A program made the position numbers and the translations under genes. From positions 17,747-81,746 of the forward strand of contig NZ_VFIO01000014.1 of the NCBI RefSeq assembly GCF_007858365.1: a DNA stretch of 64,000 nt, given 5' to 3'. Under the pieces are notes generated by a model, which searched no databases, was not told where the DNA came from, and saw only the letters and a program-made list of their open reading frames with translations. This DNA is from Pseudomonas saxonica (lineage in GTDB: Bacteria > Pseudomonadota > Gammaproteobacteria > Pseudomonadales > Pseudomonadaceae). Of this stretch, positions 18,290 to 27,455 are shown one piece after another; the first letter of the stretch is position 1, and the number at the start of each line of letters is the position of its first letter.

Positions 18290-18850
18290 CTGTGAGCTTG
18301 TAGCTTCAAAAACAATGCCACTGCCGCCACCGAAACAGTGGGAACGACGCTGGGGCCCATCACAGGAGGCTGAACGCAGGTGCTGTTATGGGGGTGGCGA
18401 GGCAGGACGCCGAGCCAGCCGCGATCGGGCCAAGGATGGCCCGACACTCGGCGTTTGCCAAAAGTACCTCGCCGTAAGGGCGAAACCACAACTTCAACTA
18501 GACGCTAGTAATGGATATGTACTCGAAGCTTTTAATTGGCCTGCGTACATATCCATTAGGTGTATTAAGACGTTCTACGGGTTACGCCCTTACGGCGTGT
18601 CACTTTGCAAAAGCGGCAAAGTAACCAAAGCGCTTCCGCCCCCGCGTACGGCCCTCGCTTCGCTCAGGTGTCCCTCACTCCGGTCCCGCTCCGTGGGCAC
18701 GCTGCGACGGGCCATCCATGGCCCGATCGCAGCTCTCCCGGCATCCATGCCGGTCGACCCACTCCGCAGAACCTCCACTCGGCCTCCCGACGGGGCGGTA
18801 GATCAAGATCAAGATCAAGATCACAAGCAAGATCACAATCAAATGCTCGC
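18290..18850. repeat. Composite dispersed intergenic repeat with nested inverted repeats and GATC-rich tail
   Basis: This ~630-bp gene-free gap is built of repeat modules. 18382-18490 carries GATCGGGCCA-AG-GATGGCCCGA and a CGCCGTAAGGGCG arm. 18582-18600 carries the matching arm CGCCCTTACGGCG. 18640-18800 matches, in reverse orientation, the element at 63670-63835 (GCGTACGGCCCTCGC, GGGCCATCCATGGCCCGATC, GGCATCCATGCCGGTCGACC). The end is a GATCAA tandem stretch (18800-18840). Open frames here are repeat artefacts, not genes. A REP-like segment (CTTGTAGCCGCTGTCGAGGC) closes it near 18862. Confidence 0.85.
18509..18558. repeat. Perfect 14-bp inverted repeat inside the composite element
   Basis: TAATGGATATGTAC (18509-18522) and GTACATATCCATTA (18545-18558) are exact reverse complements separated by 22 bases. 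They are nested inside the CGCCGTAAGGGCG/CGCCCTTACGGCG arms, giving a long cruciform-capable structure. Confidence 0.9.
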
Positions 18851-18911
18851 TTACGCTCTTGTAGCCGCTGTCGAGGCACGAAGGCTGCGATGCGGGCCGC
18901 AGGACCGCTGA

Positions 18912-19187
18912 TTAATCTCGGTAAAACACTTGCACCAAGTGATAACCAAACTTACTTTTGACCGGCCCGTGCACCACTCGCAACGGCTTTTTGAAAATAA
19001 TCTGGTCAATCACACCCACCATCTGCCCCGGTCGCACTTCACCCAGATCTCCACCGCGTTTGCCCGACGGGCAGGTCGAAAATTTCTTGGCCAACACATC
19101 GAACGCTTCGCCCTTGGCAATGCGTTGCTTTAATGCTTCGGCTTCTTCGGCAGTTTTTACCAATATATGGCGGGCTTGAGCTTTCAT
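18912..19187 (-). CDS. ppiC: Peptidyl-prolyl cis-trans isomerase PpiC (parvulin)
   Basis: A 91-residue single-domain parvulin. It matches E. coli PpiC along its length: the ARHILV strand at residues 5-10, a FSTCPSGKRGGDLGE core and a C-terminal FGYHLVQV strand with the catalytic-site His. There is no signal peptide, so it acts in the cytoplasm. It is a single gene, convergent with the composite repeat region and 44 bases downstream of the histidine kinase stop on the same strand. Confidence 0.93.
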   Translation of the reverse strand: MKAQARHILVKTAEEAEALKQRIAKGEAFDVLAKKFSTCPSGKRGGDLGEVRPGQMVGVIDQIIFKKPLRVVHGPVKSKFGYHLVQVFYRD

Positions 19188-19231
19188 GTCGTGGGACCTT
19201 GGAACTGTGGGGCAATGTGCGCGGCCGCGGA

Positions 19232-20554
19232 TTATGCCTGAGTTTCTTCAACATGGCGCGGCAGGTATACCCGCACGCAGGTGCCCACACCCACTTCGCT
19301 GCTGAGGCTGACATGCCCGCCTGACTGTTGGGCAAAACCGTAAATCATCGACAGACCAAGTCCGGTGCCGACGCCTACCGGTTTGGTAGTGAAGAAGGGA
19401 TCAAAGGCTTTGGCAAGGATCTGCGGGTTCATGCCTGTACCGTTGTCAGACACTTCAAACATCACGTAATCACCCGAGTTAACGGTTTCAAGGCTGCTGA
19501 TCGTGCGGCCATCAAGCACACTGTTCGCCGTTTTGATGCTCAGTGTTCCACCATCGGGCATGGCATCCCGGGCGTTGACTATCAGGTTGAGCAGGGCACT
19601 TTCAAGTTGCCCTGTATCGGTATTGACCGGCCAGATGTCTTGGCCCAGTTCAATAACCAGCTGGATCTTCGCGCCTTTGGAACTGTTGAATAATGCCTGC
19701 AAGGAGTTGACCAGCACGTTGGGGTCCAGCGGCTTTCTGTCCAGCGACTGACGCCTGGAAAACACCAGCAAACGGTGGGTCAGTGCTGCCGCACGCTGCG
19801 CAGAGGACACCGCAGCATCGGTAAAACGGTCAATTTCGTCACTGCGGCCTGCTGCGATGTAGCGTTTCATTAAGTCCAGACTGGCAATGATTCCGGTCAG
19901 CATGTTGTTGAAATCGTGAGCAATACCGCCCGTCAATTGACCGACCGCTTCCATTTTTTGCGCATGCAGCAGCGCGTCCTCGACCCGCTCACGCTCAAGC
20001 ATCTCGTGTTGTAATTGCTGATTGGCCTGCGCCAGGGCCTGGGTGCGCTCGGCGACACGCTCTTCCAGGGTTTCATTGAGCTCACGCAGGGCTTTTGAGG
20101 TTTGCTTGAGTGCCGTGCGCCGACGGGATATTTGCACCGCAATCATTAATATGCCGGCAACCTTGCCTTGCTCATCGCGCACGGGGCTGAAGGTCAGGTC
20201 AAGCCATAGTTCGGTCGCGTGCTGGTGATCGGGCAGCACATAGTACTGGTCGACATATGACAGGCTTTGACCCGCCAGCACCGCTTTAATGATCGGCTGG
20301 CTGTACGTGCTGTACTCCGGCCAGCAGAGGTGGAACGGCTGGGTAAAAGCGGTGGGGTGTTTATGCCCGGCCAGTACTGCAAAGCTGTCGTTGTACACCT
20401 GCGTCAGTTGTTCGCCCCATAGCAAAAGCATAGGGACAGGCGAGCTGAGTACCACTTGCGCAGTGGTGCGCAAACTTTGCGGCCAGTCTGCAACATCCCC
20501 CAAGGGGCTGAGGGCGAGCGAGCGGCGTTGACTGCCAGAAAATACAACGCTCAT
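19232..20554 (-). CDS. PAS-domain sensor histidine kinase
   Basis: The 440-residue protein has an N-terminal PAS-like sensor (about residues 35-145), a coiled-coil linker (about 150-200), a HisKA dimerisation domain with phospho-acceptor His213 in GGIAHDFNN, and a HATPase_c domain with NLIVNARDAM, DNGTGM and GTGLGLSMIYG boxes. No transmembrane segment or receiver domain is evident, so it is a soluble kinase that needs a separate partner. No response regulator is encoded nearby. An OprD-like porin gene is divergent from it. Confidence 0.9.
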   Translation of the reverse strand: MSVVFSGSQRRSLALSPLGDVADWPQSLRTTAQVVLSSPVPMLLLWGEQLTQVYNDSFAVLAGHKHPTAFTQPFHLCWPEYSTYSQPIIKAVLAGQSLSYVDQYYVLPDHQHATELWLDLTFSPVRDEQGKVAGILMIAVQISRRRTALKQTSKALRELNETLEERVAERTQALAQANQQLQHEMLERERVEDALLHAQKMEAVGQLTGGIAHDFNNMLTGIIASLDLMKRYIAAGRSDEIDRFTDAAVSSAQRAAALTHRLLVFSRRQSLDRKPLDPNVLVNSLQALFNSSKGAKIQLVIELGQDIWPVNTDTGQLESALLNLIVNARDAMPDGGTLSIKTANSVLDGRTISSLETVNSGDYVMFEVSDNGTGMNPQILAKAFDPFFTTKPVGVGTGLGLSMIYGFAQQSGGHVSLSSEVGVGTCVRVYLPRHVEETQA

Positions 20555-20795
20555 GGATAAGTCCCGAGTCTGAATCTAAAAAAGTGCGTATTTAATGCTG
20601 GATACCGGCAAAAGGCCATCTTTTGAGCGAAAAGCCTTGAGATTGAGCCTTCGACTAAGGTCGTATGAGTGTCCGGCTAAGCCTTTCGTACAATTGCGCG
20701 TTTTTTCTGGATTGAGGTAAACCGTGCTGCCACTAGCAGTCGGTAGATCTTCGATTGGTTTTGTTGTGCGAATGATTCGCTGTTGGAGCTCGTCC

Positions 20796-22094
20796 ATGGT
20801 TGTCCCTTTTTCATTGTCTCACTGCCGGGTTGCTCGGGTTGGCGCGCTGGCGGTGTGCGCCGGTTTTGCGGCTAACACGCAAGCGGGCGGTTTTTTTGAA
20901 GACAGCAGCGCCAAGCTGGAAGCCCGTACGGTGTATTTCAACCGCGATTTTCGCGATGGCAGCAGCTCCAGCCCCCAAGGCGCCTCCAAACGCGAAGAGA
21001 CCGCAGAAGGTTTTATCCTTAATGTGCAATCGGGTTATACCGAAGGCACCGTGGGGTTTGGCCTTGATGCGCTGGGCATGCTGGGGATCAAACTGGACTC
21101 CAGCCCGGCCGACAGCAACAGCGGTCTTATGCCTTCGACAGGCCATGACCCGCGTCGTTCCAAAGATCAGTACGCCAAGTTCGGCCTGACCGCAAAAATG
21201 CGCGTTTCCGAGACCGTTCTTAAATACGGCGCGTTACTGCCAGATCTGCCGTTGCTCAAGTACAACGACGGCCGCTTGCTGCCGAACATGTTCAATGGCG
21301 CCATGCTGGTCTCGCAGGAAATCAAAGACCTGACGTTCACCGCCTCGCGCCTGAACCGCTATACCGCGCGTGACTCAAGCGATTCACAGGACTTGCGTCT
21401 GAACTGCAAAAACAAGCGCTATGCCTGTGATATCACCGCCGATCATTTCACCTTGTACGGGCTGGATTACAAGGTGAATGACCGTCTGACGGCGCAGTAC
21501 CAATATGGCGAGCTGGAAGACATTTATCGTCAGCACTTTGTCGGTCTTTTGGCTAATCAACCGATAGGCCCCGGCGTGCTGGCGGCGGATGTGCGCTTGC
21601 TCAAGAGTGACAACGCCGGTTCGGCCAAGGCCTCGACCATCGACAACCGCGCGCTGGGTGCGCTGCTGACCTACTCGCTGGGCGGGCACAAGTTCGGCGT
21701 GGGCGGGCAGCGCATGAACGGCGAAACATCGATGCCGTACCTGGATGGCAGCAACCCGTATCTGGTCAACTACTTGCAGGTCAACGACTTCGCCAACGCT
21801 CAGGAACGTTCCTGGCAACTGCGTTATGACTATGATTTCAAGGCCGTGGGCGTCAAGGGCCTGACCTTTATGACCCGCTATGTGAACGGCGATCATATCA
21901 ACGTCAAGGGCCGCGACGGGGAGGGCAAAGAGTGGGAGCGCGACAGCGAGCTCAAGTATGTCGTGCAAGGTGGCACGTTCAAGGACTTGAGCTTTCGCCT
22001 GCGTAACGCCACGTATCGCACCAACTATTCGAAGTTCGCCCGCGACGTGGATGAAACCCGTTTGATCGTCAGCTACAACCTGTCGATCTTTTAA
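20796..22094 (+). CDS. OprD family outer-membrane porin
   Basis: This 432-residue protein starts at an ATG preceded by GGAG (20785-20788); upstream in-frame codons lack a binding site. A signal peptide (ALAVCAGFAANTQAGGFF) is followed by the SSAKLEARTVYFNRDFR opening of OprD porins. Alternating beta-strand sequence follows and the protein ends in the outer-membrane terminal Phe (VSYNLSIF). OprD-family channels take up amino acids, peptides or organic acids. It converges with mtlZ, 15 bases away, but belongs to the opposite strand, so a link to mannitol is not shown. Confidence 0.9.
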   Translation: MVVPFSLSHCRVARVGALAVCAGFAANTQAGGFFEDSSAKLEARTVYFNRDFRDGSSSSPQGASKREETAEGFILNVQSGYTEGTVGFGLDALGMLGIKLDSSPADSNSGLMPSTGHDPRRSKDQYAKFGLTAKMRVSETVLKYGALLPDLPLLKYNDGRLLPNMFNGAMLVSQEIKDLTFTASRLNRYTARDSSDSQDLRLNCKNKRYACDITADHFTLYGLDYKVNDRLTAQYQYGELEDIYRQHFVGLLANQPIGPGVLAADVRLLKSDNAGSAKASTIDNRALGALLTYSLGGHKFGVGGQRMNGETSMPYLDGSNPYLVNYLQVNDFANAQERSWQLRYDYDFKAVGVKGLTFMTRYVNGDHINVKGRDGEGKEWERDSELKYVVQGGTFKDLSFRLRNATYRTNYSKFARDVDETRLIVSYNLSIF

Positions 22095-22109
22095 ACCGCG
22101 CGGCCTTGC

Positions 22110-23045
22110 TCACAGTTCTGTGCGGTAGGGCAAATCCGGGCCGGTTTTGCTGCAGGTCAGCGCTGCCGCCCGGCTGGCGAAATCGAGCAGGTCGTGAAGT
22201 TGCGACAGGCTCAGTTGCTGTAACCCTGCAACCGAGTCCAGGTTGTGCTCGGTAAGCCAGGCAATGATCGCCGCCTGAAAGGTATCGCCTGCGCCCACAG
22301 TGTCAGCGACCTTGACCGGGATGGCTGCGACAGCATGGTGGCCATGGGTACGGCTGAATACGCTGGCACCGTCCGCGCCACGGGTCAAAAACACCAGTTG
22401 GCAACGCTGTTTCAGCCATGACTGGGCTATCTGTTCGGGATCTTGCCCCGGATACAGCAGCTCGAGGTCTTCATCACTGACCTTGATCAGATCAGCGTAA
22501 GGAATGAGCTGGTTGATGCGCTCGCGCCACAGGTTGATGTCCGGTTGTGGATTGAGCCGCACATTGGGGTCGAGACTGATCAAGCGTTGCCCGCTTTCGC
22601 GTTGCACGAGTGCGAGCAAGGTGTCGGCTATCGGTTGCACCACCAACGAAAAGGATCCGACATGGATACCGCGCACTTGCGGGCCGAGTTCGGGCAGATG
22701 GTGAGCGTGCAGTTGCCTATCGGCGCACCCTTCGCCTCGAAAGCTATAGGCGGGCGAGCCGTTGGCGTCCAGGGCCACCATCGCCAGCGTGGTGGGGGAG
22801 TCCACATCCAGCAAAAATTGATCACTGACGCCTTCGTCCATCAGGACGCGCTTTAAACGACGGCCCAGATAGTCGGTGGACAGCCCGGCAAACAACCCGG
22901 CCTCAACCCCCAGACGGCGTAAGCCCACGGCCACGTTGAAGGGCGAGCCGCCGGCAATTGCCTTGAAATCGACCCGATTGGCCTGCTCACGGCTGTCGGC
23001 CTGAGCGAAAAAATCAAACAGTGCTTCTCCACATACCAGATACAT
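22110..23045 (-). CDS. mtlZ: Fructokinase, PfkB family
   Basis: A 311-residue ribokinase/PfkB-family sugar kinase with the N-terminal GGSPFNVAVGLRRLG signature (residues 32-46) and the C-terminal DTVGAGDTF catalytic motif (Asp254 as base). The ATG at 23045 gives the familiar MYLVCGEALFDFF start; a GTG at 23054 overlapping the mtlY stop is an alternative. It is the last gene of the mannitol operon and phosphorylates the fructose produced by mannitol dehydrogenase. Confidence 0.9.
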   Translation of the reverse strand: MYLVCGEALFDFFAQADSREQANRVDFKAIAGGSPFNVAVGLRRLGVEAGLFAGLSTDYLGRRLKRVLMDEGVSDQFLLDVDSPTTLAMVALDANGSPAYSFRGEGCADRQLHAHHLPELGPQVRGIHVGSFSLVVQPIADTLLALVQRESGQRLISLDPNVRLNPQPDINLWRERINQLIPYADLIKVSDEDLELLYPGQDPEQIAQSWLKQRCQLVFLTRGADGASVFSRTHGHHAVAAIPVKVADTVGAGDTFQAAIIAWLTEHNLDSVAGLQQLSLSQLHDLLDFASRAAALTCSKTGPDLPYRTEL

Positions 23046-23050
23046 AACAT

Positions 23051-24538
23051 TCACTCGGATAAGGCTGCGACCTGTTGACGGTAGCGCAGATAGAGTTGTT
23101 CGTAGGCTTGAACGTTTTCGGCAATGGGCCGGCTTTCGCTCGTGGGGTCAAGGCGCACGCAGCGCTGGCAGAGATCGGCCAGCGTTTGCTTGCCGGCTGA
23201 CACGCACCAGGCCGCCTGAATCGCCGCCCCCAATGCCGCGGCTTCGCTTTGTTCGGTACAGATGACCGGGGTGTTCATGATGTCGGCAACCAACTGACGC
23301 CACAACGGACTTTTTGATCCGCCGCCCACCAGGCGGATGGTCTGGCTTTGTACGCCGTTGGCGCGCAGTAGATCCAGACCGTAACGTAAGCCATAGGTGG
23401 TGCCTTCCAGTGCGGCCCGGCAGATATTGGCCGGGGTCATAGTGGTCAGCGTCAGGCCCTGAATGCTGCCCGTTGCGTCGGGCAGGGCGGGCACGCGCTC
23501 GCCATTGAGAAAGGGCAGCATGCTGACGCCTTCGGCGCCAATGGGCGCCTGACCGGCCAGGGTATTGAAGTCGTTGAGAGACAGCGACAGCAATTCGCGC
23601 ACTGCGCTGGTGGTTGTGGTCAGGTTGAGGGTGCAGATCAGCGGCAGCCAGCCACCTGTAGACGAACAAAAGCCGGCCACACTGGCGTCCGGGTGGGTCG
23701 GCGGCTGCTGATCAAAGGCGTACACCGTGCCGGATGAGCCCAGGCTCATGGTGATGATGCCGGGCTCGATATTGCCGGTGCCGATGGCGCCGAGCATATT
23801 GTCACCGCCACCGCTGGCCACCACGGCCTGAGGGTTCAAGCCCAGTAGGCGGGCCACCTCCGGGCGCAGGGTGCCCACGGGTTGATGGGATTCGATCAGT
23901 TCGGGGAGGGCGCGTTCGAGCCGTCCGCCGGGGTCAATATGGCGCAGGATGCCAAGGTCCCATTGGCGCGTTTTTACATTGAAGTAACCGGTGCCGCTGG
24001 CATCGCCATACTCGCTACAGCAGCGACCGGTCAGCCAATGGTTGAGGTAGTCATGGGGCAGCAGGATATGAGCGATTTGCGCGAAAATCTGCGGGTGATG
24101 GTCGCGTGTCCAGAGCAGTTTGGAGACGGTGTAGCCCGGTGCGATAACCAGCCCCAGACGTTCAAGGCAGCCGGATTCGCCGCCGAGCCAGTCCAGCAAC
24201 TGGTTGTTCTCGGGGGTCGATTGGGTGTCGCACCAGAGTTTGGCCGGGCGCAAGACTTGCCCCTGTGCGTTCAGCAAGACCAGCCCGTGTTGTTGGCCAC
24301 TGACGCTGATACCGCGGATGTGCTGGCCATCGATATTGGCCTGGGCAAGCGCTTGACCGGTGGCCAGTGCGAGGGCGTTTAGCCATTGCTCAGTGTCTTG
24401 CTCGCGGCGACCGTGTTCGCCTTGAGTCAGGGTATGCGGGGCTGAGCCTATGCCCAGCACTTGTCCGGTATCGCTGTCCAGCACCAGCGCTTTGGTGCCT
24501 TGGGTTCCGCAATCGATGCCCAGAAACAAATTGTTCAT
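23051..24538 (-). CDS. mtlY: Xylulokinase, FGGY family
   Basis: The 495-residue FGGY carbohydrate kinase starts with LGIDCGTQGTKALVLD (ATPase phosphate-1 region). It carries the SVSGQQHGLVLL segment, GGGDNMLGAIGTGN around the middle and RLVGGGSKSPLWRQLVADI near residue 400, all typical of XylB. In the P. fluorescens mannitol/arabitol operon, MtlY phosphorylates xylulose formed from D-arabitol. A 303-bp repeat-filled gap separates it from mtlD, and its stop overlaps the mtlZ GTG. Confidence 0.92.
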   Translation of the reverse strand: MNNLFLGIDCGTQGTKALVLDSDTGQVLGIGSAPHTLTQGEHGRREQDTEQWLNALALATGQALAQANIDGQHIRGISVSGQQHGLVLLNAQGQVLRPAKLWCDTQSTPENNQLLDWLGGESGCLERLGLVIAPGYTVSKLLWTRDHHPQIFAQIAHILLPHDYLNHWLTGRCCSEYGDASGTGYFNVKTRQWDLGILRHIDPGGRLERALPELIESHQPVGTLRPEVARLLGLNPQAVVASGGGDNMLGAIGTGNIEPGIITMSLGSSGTVYAFDQQPPTHPDASVAGFCSSTGGWLPLICTLNLTTTTSAVRELLSLSLNDFNTLAGQAPIGAEGVSMLPFLNGERVPALPDATGSIQGLTLTTMTPANICRAALEGTTYGLRYGLDLLRANGVQSQTIRLVGGGSKSPLWRQLVADIMNTPVICTEQSEAAALGAAIQAAWCVSAGKQTLADLCQRCVRLDPTSESRPIAENVQAYEQLYLRYRQQVAALSE

Positions 24539-24565
24539 GGCTGTGGCCTTATCAAGATCAAAAGC

Positions 24566-24841
24566 ACCCTAACCCTCTCCCAGAGGGAGAGGGGACTGAT
24601 TGGGGGTGGTAGGAGAATTGCGCTGAATCCGAAAAACACTTCGTTCAAAATCTTCCTCCCAGAGGGCGAGGGGCCGATTGGGGGGTGGTAGGAGAATTGC
24701 GCCGAACCGCAAACACCTCGTTCAATATCTTCCTCCCAGAGGGCGAGGGGCTGATTGGGGGTGGTTGGAGAATTACGTTGAATCGCAAACCACCTCGGTC
24801 AAGTCCCCTCTCCCTTTGGGAGAGGGCTAGGGTGAGGGGCT
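24566..24841. repeat. Inverted-repeat-bounded element with three ~78-bp tandem units, inside the mtl operon
   Basis: The gap between mtlD and mtlY is bounded by CACCCTAACCCTCTCCCAGA at the left and the near-complement GGGAGAGGGCTAGGGTG at the right. Inside are three direct repeats starting near 24598, 24676 and 24753 (78 and 77 bp apart), each opening GATTGGGGGTGGT and containing GGAGAATT. The outer arms also occur at 48790-48897. No gene is seen. Confidence 0.9.
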
Positions 24842-26317
24842 TTACAGCCGCACCACCCTCTCAAGCGTTCCACTCACGCCCACCTCCCGCAAACTCTTCA
24901 CGCCCCACTCAACTGCCGCAGCAAATGCCTGCGACTGCCCGATCACACTGCCAAATATTTCCTCAACGGCCAACAGTCGCGGCACCATCAGTGCCTCATC
25001 CGCCACCAACCCTTGGCAAAATTCAGCCCGAGGATCGGGTATCGCATATGTCTGGCCTGTTTCATCAACCCCTTTGAGGTACAGCGCCCACGCCGCAACC
25101 ACCAGCGCCGCACGCCTCAACTCACCCCCGTCACTAATCAACTGCTCAATGGTTGGCACGGTGAATTTGGGAAACTTGGACGAGCCATCCGAGCACACTC
25201 GCTCCAATTGGTCGGCAATGGCCTGATTGGAAAAACGCTCGACCAGCGTGTCCTTATAGATGGTCAGATCAATCCCCGGCACGTCGGCCAGTTGCGGCGT
25301 CACATCCTTGTCCATGTACTCACGCATATACGCCACAAACAGCGGGTCATTCATCGTTTCGTGAACGAAGCGATAACCCTTGAGAAACCCCAGGTATGTC
25401 AGCGCCAGATGGCTGCCGTTGAGCAGTTTGATTTTCATCGCTTCATAAGGGCTGACGTCATGGGTGAACTGCACGCCGACCGTTTCCCAGGCCGGGCGAC
25501 CGTTGCAGAAATCATCTTCCAGCACCCACTGAACAAACGGTTCACACACCACGGGCCAGGCGTCGTCGATGCCCAACTGGGCGTGCAGCTGCTGACGATG
25601 GGCATCACTGGTCATGGGCGTTATGCGGTCAACCATCGCATTGGGAAAGCTCACATGCTCGGCAATCCAGTCATGCAGTTCCACATCCAGCAGGGCGGCA
25701 AAGGCCAGCAGCGCTTTGCGCGCCACGCCACCGTTGTGCGGCAGGTTATCGCACGACATCACGGTGAATGCCTGGGTGCCGTCTGCACGTCGCCGGGCGA
25801 GGGCGGCGCTGAGTACGCCGAACACACTGGTCGGCGTATCGGGGTGGGCCAGGTCATGCTGAATCTGCGGCAACGAGGCCATAAACTCGCCGTTGCTGTC
25901 GTCGATGCAATACCCCCCTTCGGTGATGGTCAACGAGACAATGCGAATGTCAGGGCTGGCCAATTTGTCGATGACCGCGCCAATACTGTCCTGTGCCAGC
26001 AACATGTCGCTGATCGAGCCAATGATGCGGCTTTGGCTGTCGTCGCCGTCGTCCAGTTCAAACAGGGTGTAGAGGTAATCCTGGCCAGCCAGATCGTCAC
26101 GGACTTTACGGTCTTCATCGCGCAAGCCAATGCCACAGATGCTCCAGTCCAGGTCGCGGCCAGAATTGAGCAGTTGATCGGTGTAATACGCCTGATGGGC
26201 GCGGTGAAAGCCGCCAACGCCGATATGGGCGATGCCGTGCCGGGTGGCCTGAGCCAGGTAAACAGGCTTGGCCACGCGGTCAGTCAGGTGTTCGAGGTTG
26301 CGACGATTCAGTTTCAT
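24842..26317 (-). CDS. mtlD: Mannitol 2-dehydrogenase
   Basis: A 491-residue polyol-specific long-chain dehydrogenase. It oxidises D-mannitol to fructose, and D-arabitol to xylulose, with NAD+. The N-terminal Rossmann domain includes HIGVGGFHRAHQAYY (about residues 30-44). The C-terminal catalytic domain has the family signature KIKLLNGSHLALTYLG with the catalytic Lys, Asn and His. Length equals that of P. fluorescens MtlD. It begins 13 bases after mtlK in the same operon. Confidence 0.95.
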   Translation of the reverse strand: MKLNRRNLEHLTDRVAKPVYLAQATRHGIAHIGVGGFHRAHQAYYTDQLLNSGRDLDWSICGIGLRDEDRKVRDDLAGQDYLYTLFELDDGDDSQSRIIGSISDMLLAQDSIGAVIDKLASPDIRIVSLTITEGGYCIDDSNGEFMASLPQIQHDLAHPDTPTSVFGVLSAALARRRADGTQAFTVMSCDNLPHNGGVARKALLAFAALLDVELHDWIAEHVSFPNAMVDRITPMTSDAHRQQLHAQLGIDDAWPVVCEPFVQWVLEDDFCNGRPAWETVGVQFTHDVSPYEAMKIKLLNGSHLALTYLGFLKGYRFVHETMNDPLFVAYMREYMDKDVTPQLADVPGIDLTIYKDTLVERFSNQAIADQLERVCSDGSSKFPKFTVPTIEQLISDGGELRRAALVVAAWALYLKGVDETGQTYAIPDPRAEFCQGLVADEALMVPRLLAVEEIFGSVIGQSQAFAAAVEWGVKSLREVGVSGTLERVVRL

Positions 26318-26330
26318 GGGGGCTATTCCG

Positions 26331-27434
26331 TTAGGCAGCAGCGCGCAGTGGACGGGTCATGGCCAGCCCCTCTGCGTCGAAGAGATGGCAATGCTCACTG
26401 TCCAGATGCAACTGCAATTGCTCCCCGTAGCGGCTGGCCATATCACCGCGGATACGCAGGGTCAGTGGCTCGCCACACGCCGTGTTGACGTGGCAAAAGG
26501 TGTCGCTGCCCAGCCGTTCACTGACATCGGCGGTGACGGTCAGGGTGCATTCGCCGGGTTTGGCAAGGTTAAGGTGTTCGGGGCGAATACCCAGAGTGAC
26601 CGAACTGCCAAGGCTCAACGAAGGACCGCTCAAGGGCAGCTGGATGCGGGTGCCGGCGTCCAGTTGAACGTCGCAACCCAAGGCATCGATACGGCTGATG
26701 GTGCCCTTCAAAAAGCCCATTTTCGGGGTGCCCAGAAAACCCGCAACAAACAGATTGGCGGGCTGGTGATACAGCTCCAGCGGTGAGCCGACCTGCTCGA
26801 CTTTGCCCGCATTGAGTACCACCACCTTGTCAGCCAGGGTCATGGCTTCGACCTGATCGTGGGTCACGTAAATCATCGTGGCCTGCAATTCCTGGTGCAA
26901 GCGTGCCAATTCCAGACGCATTTGTACCCTCAGGGCGGCATCCAGGTTGGACAGCGGTTCGTCAAACAGGAATATCTTTGGGTTGCGCACAATCGCCCGG
27001 CCAATCGCTACCCGTTGGCGCTGCCCGCCGGACAGGTGTTTGGGTTTGCGCTCCAGCAGCGGCGCCAGTTCAAGAATATGGGCGGCTTCATTGACCTTTT
27101 TCTCAACCTCGGCCTTGGCCACGCCCGCCAGGTCCAGAGCAAAGGACATGTTCTTGCGCACGGTCATGTGGGGGTACAGCGCGTAAGTCTGGAAGACCAT
27201 CGCCAGATCGCGCTTGGCCGGAGTGACCTCGGTGATGTCGCGGCCATCCAGCTCGATGGTCCCGGCGGTCACTTCTTCAAGCCCGGCAATCAGGCGCAGC
27301 AGGGTGGATTTGCCACACCCCGACGGACCGACAAAGACCACGAACTCCCGGTCGTTCACTTCAAGGTCAATGCCTTTGATGATCGGGAAGCCTTCAAAAC
27401 CTTTTTGCAGATTGTTGATTTTCAGATGGGCCAT
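26331..27434 (-). CDS. mtlK: Mannitol/polyol ABC transporter ATP-binding protein
   Basis: A 367-residue MalK/UgpC-type ATPase. Walker A GPSGCGKST is at residues 36-44, followed by the Q-loop (VFQTYALYPHMTV), ABC signature LSGGQRQRVAIGRA, Walker B FLFDEPLSNLDA and the H-loop in YVTHDQVEAMT. A C-terminal TOBE-like regulatory domain follows (about residue 240 onward). It energises uptake by the MtlF-MtlG permease and lies directly after mtlG. Confidence 0.94.
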   Translation of the reverse strand: MAHLKINNLQKGFEGFPIIKGIDLEVNDREFVVFVGPSGCGKSTLLRLIAGLEEVTAGTIELDGRDITEVTPAKRDLAMVFQTYALYPHMTVRKNMSFALDLAGVAKAEVEKKVNEAAHILELAPLLERKPKHLSGGQRQRVAIGRAIVRNPKIFLFDEPLSNLDAALRVQMRLELARLHQELQATMIYVTHDQVEAMTLADKVVVLNAGKVEQVGSPLELYHQPANLFVAGFLGTPKMGFLKGTISRIDALGCDVQLDAGTRIQLPLSGPSLSLGSSVTLGIRPEHLNLAKPGECTLTVTADVSERLGSDTFCHVNTACGEPLTLRIRGDMASRYGEQLQLHLDSEHCHLFDAEGLAMTRPLRAAA

Positions 27435-27455
27435 GACGGGCCTCCACTCGATATT

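Noticed and set aside
18282..18911. 209-codon plus-strand frame with an Asp-Gln repeat
   Set aside because: It runs through dispersed repeat modules and the GATCAA tandem repeat, which recur at 63.6 kb, so it is a repeat artefact.
19232..20554. Possible hybrid kinase with receiver domain
   Set aside because: The protein ends right after the HATPase G-box region, with no receiver aspartate domain.
25013..26488. 491-codon open frame antisense to mtlD
   Set aside because: It is the mirror of a GC-rich coding gene, has no family resemblance and its composition is that of a shadow frame.
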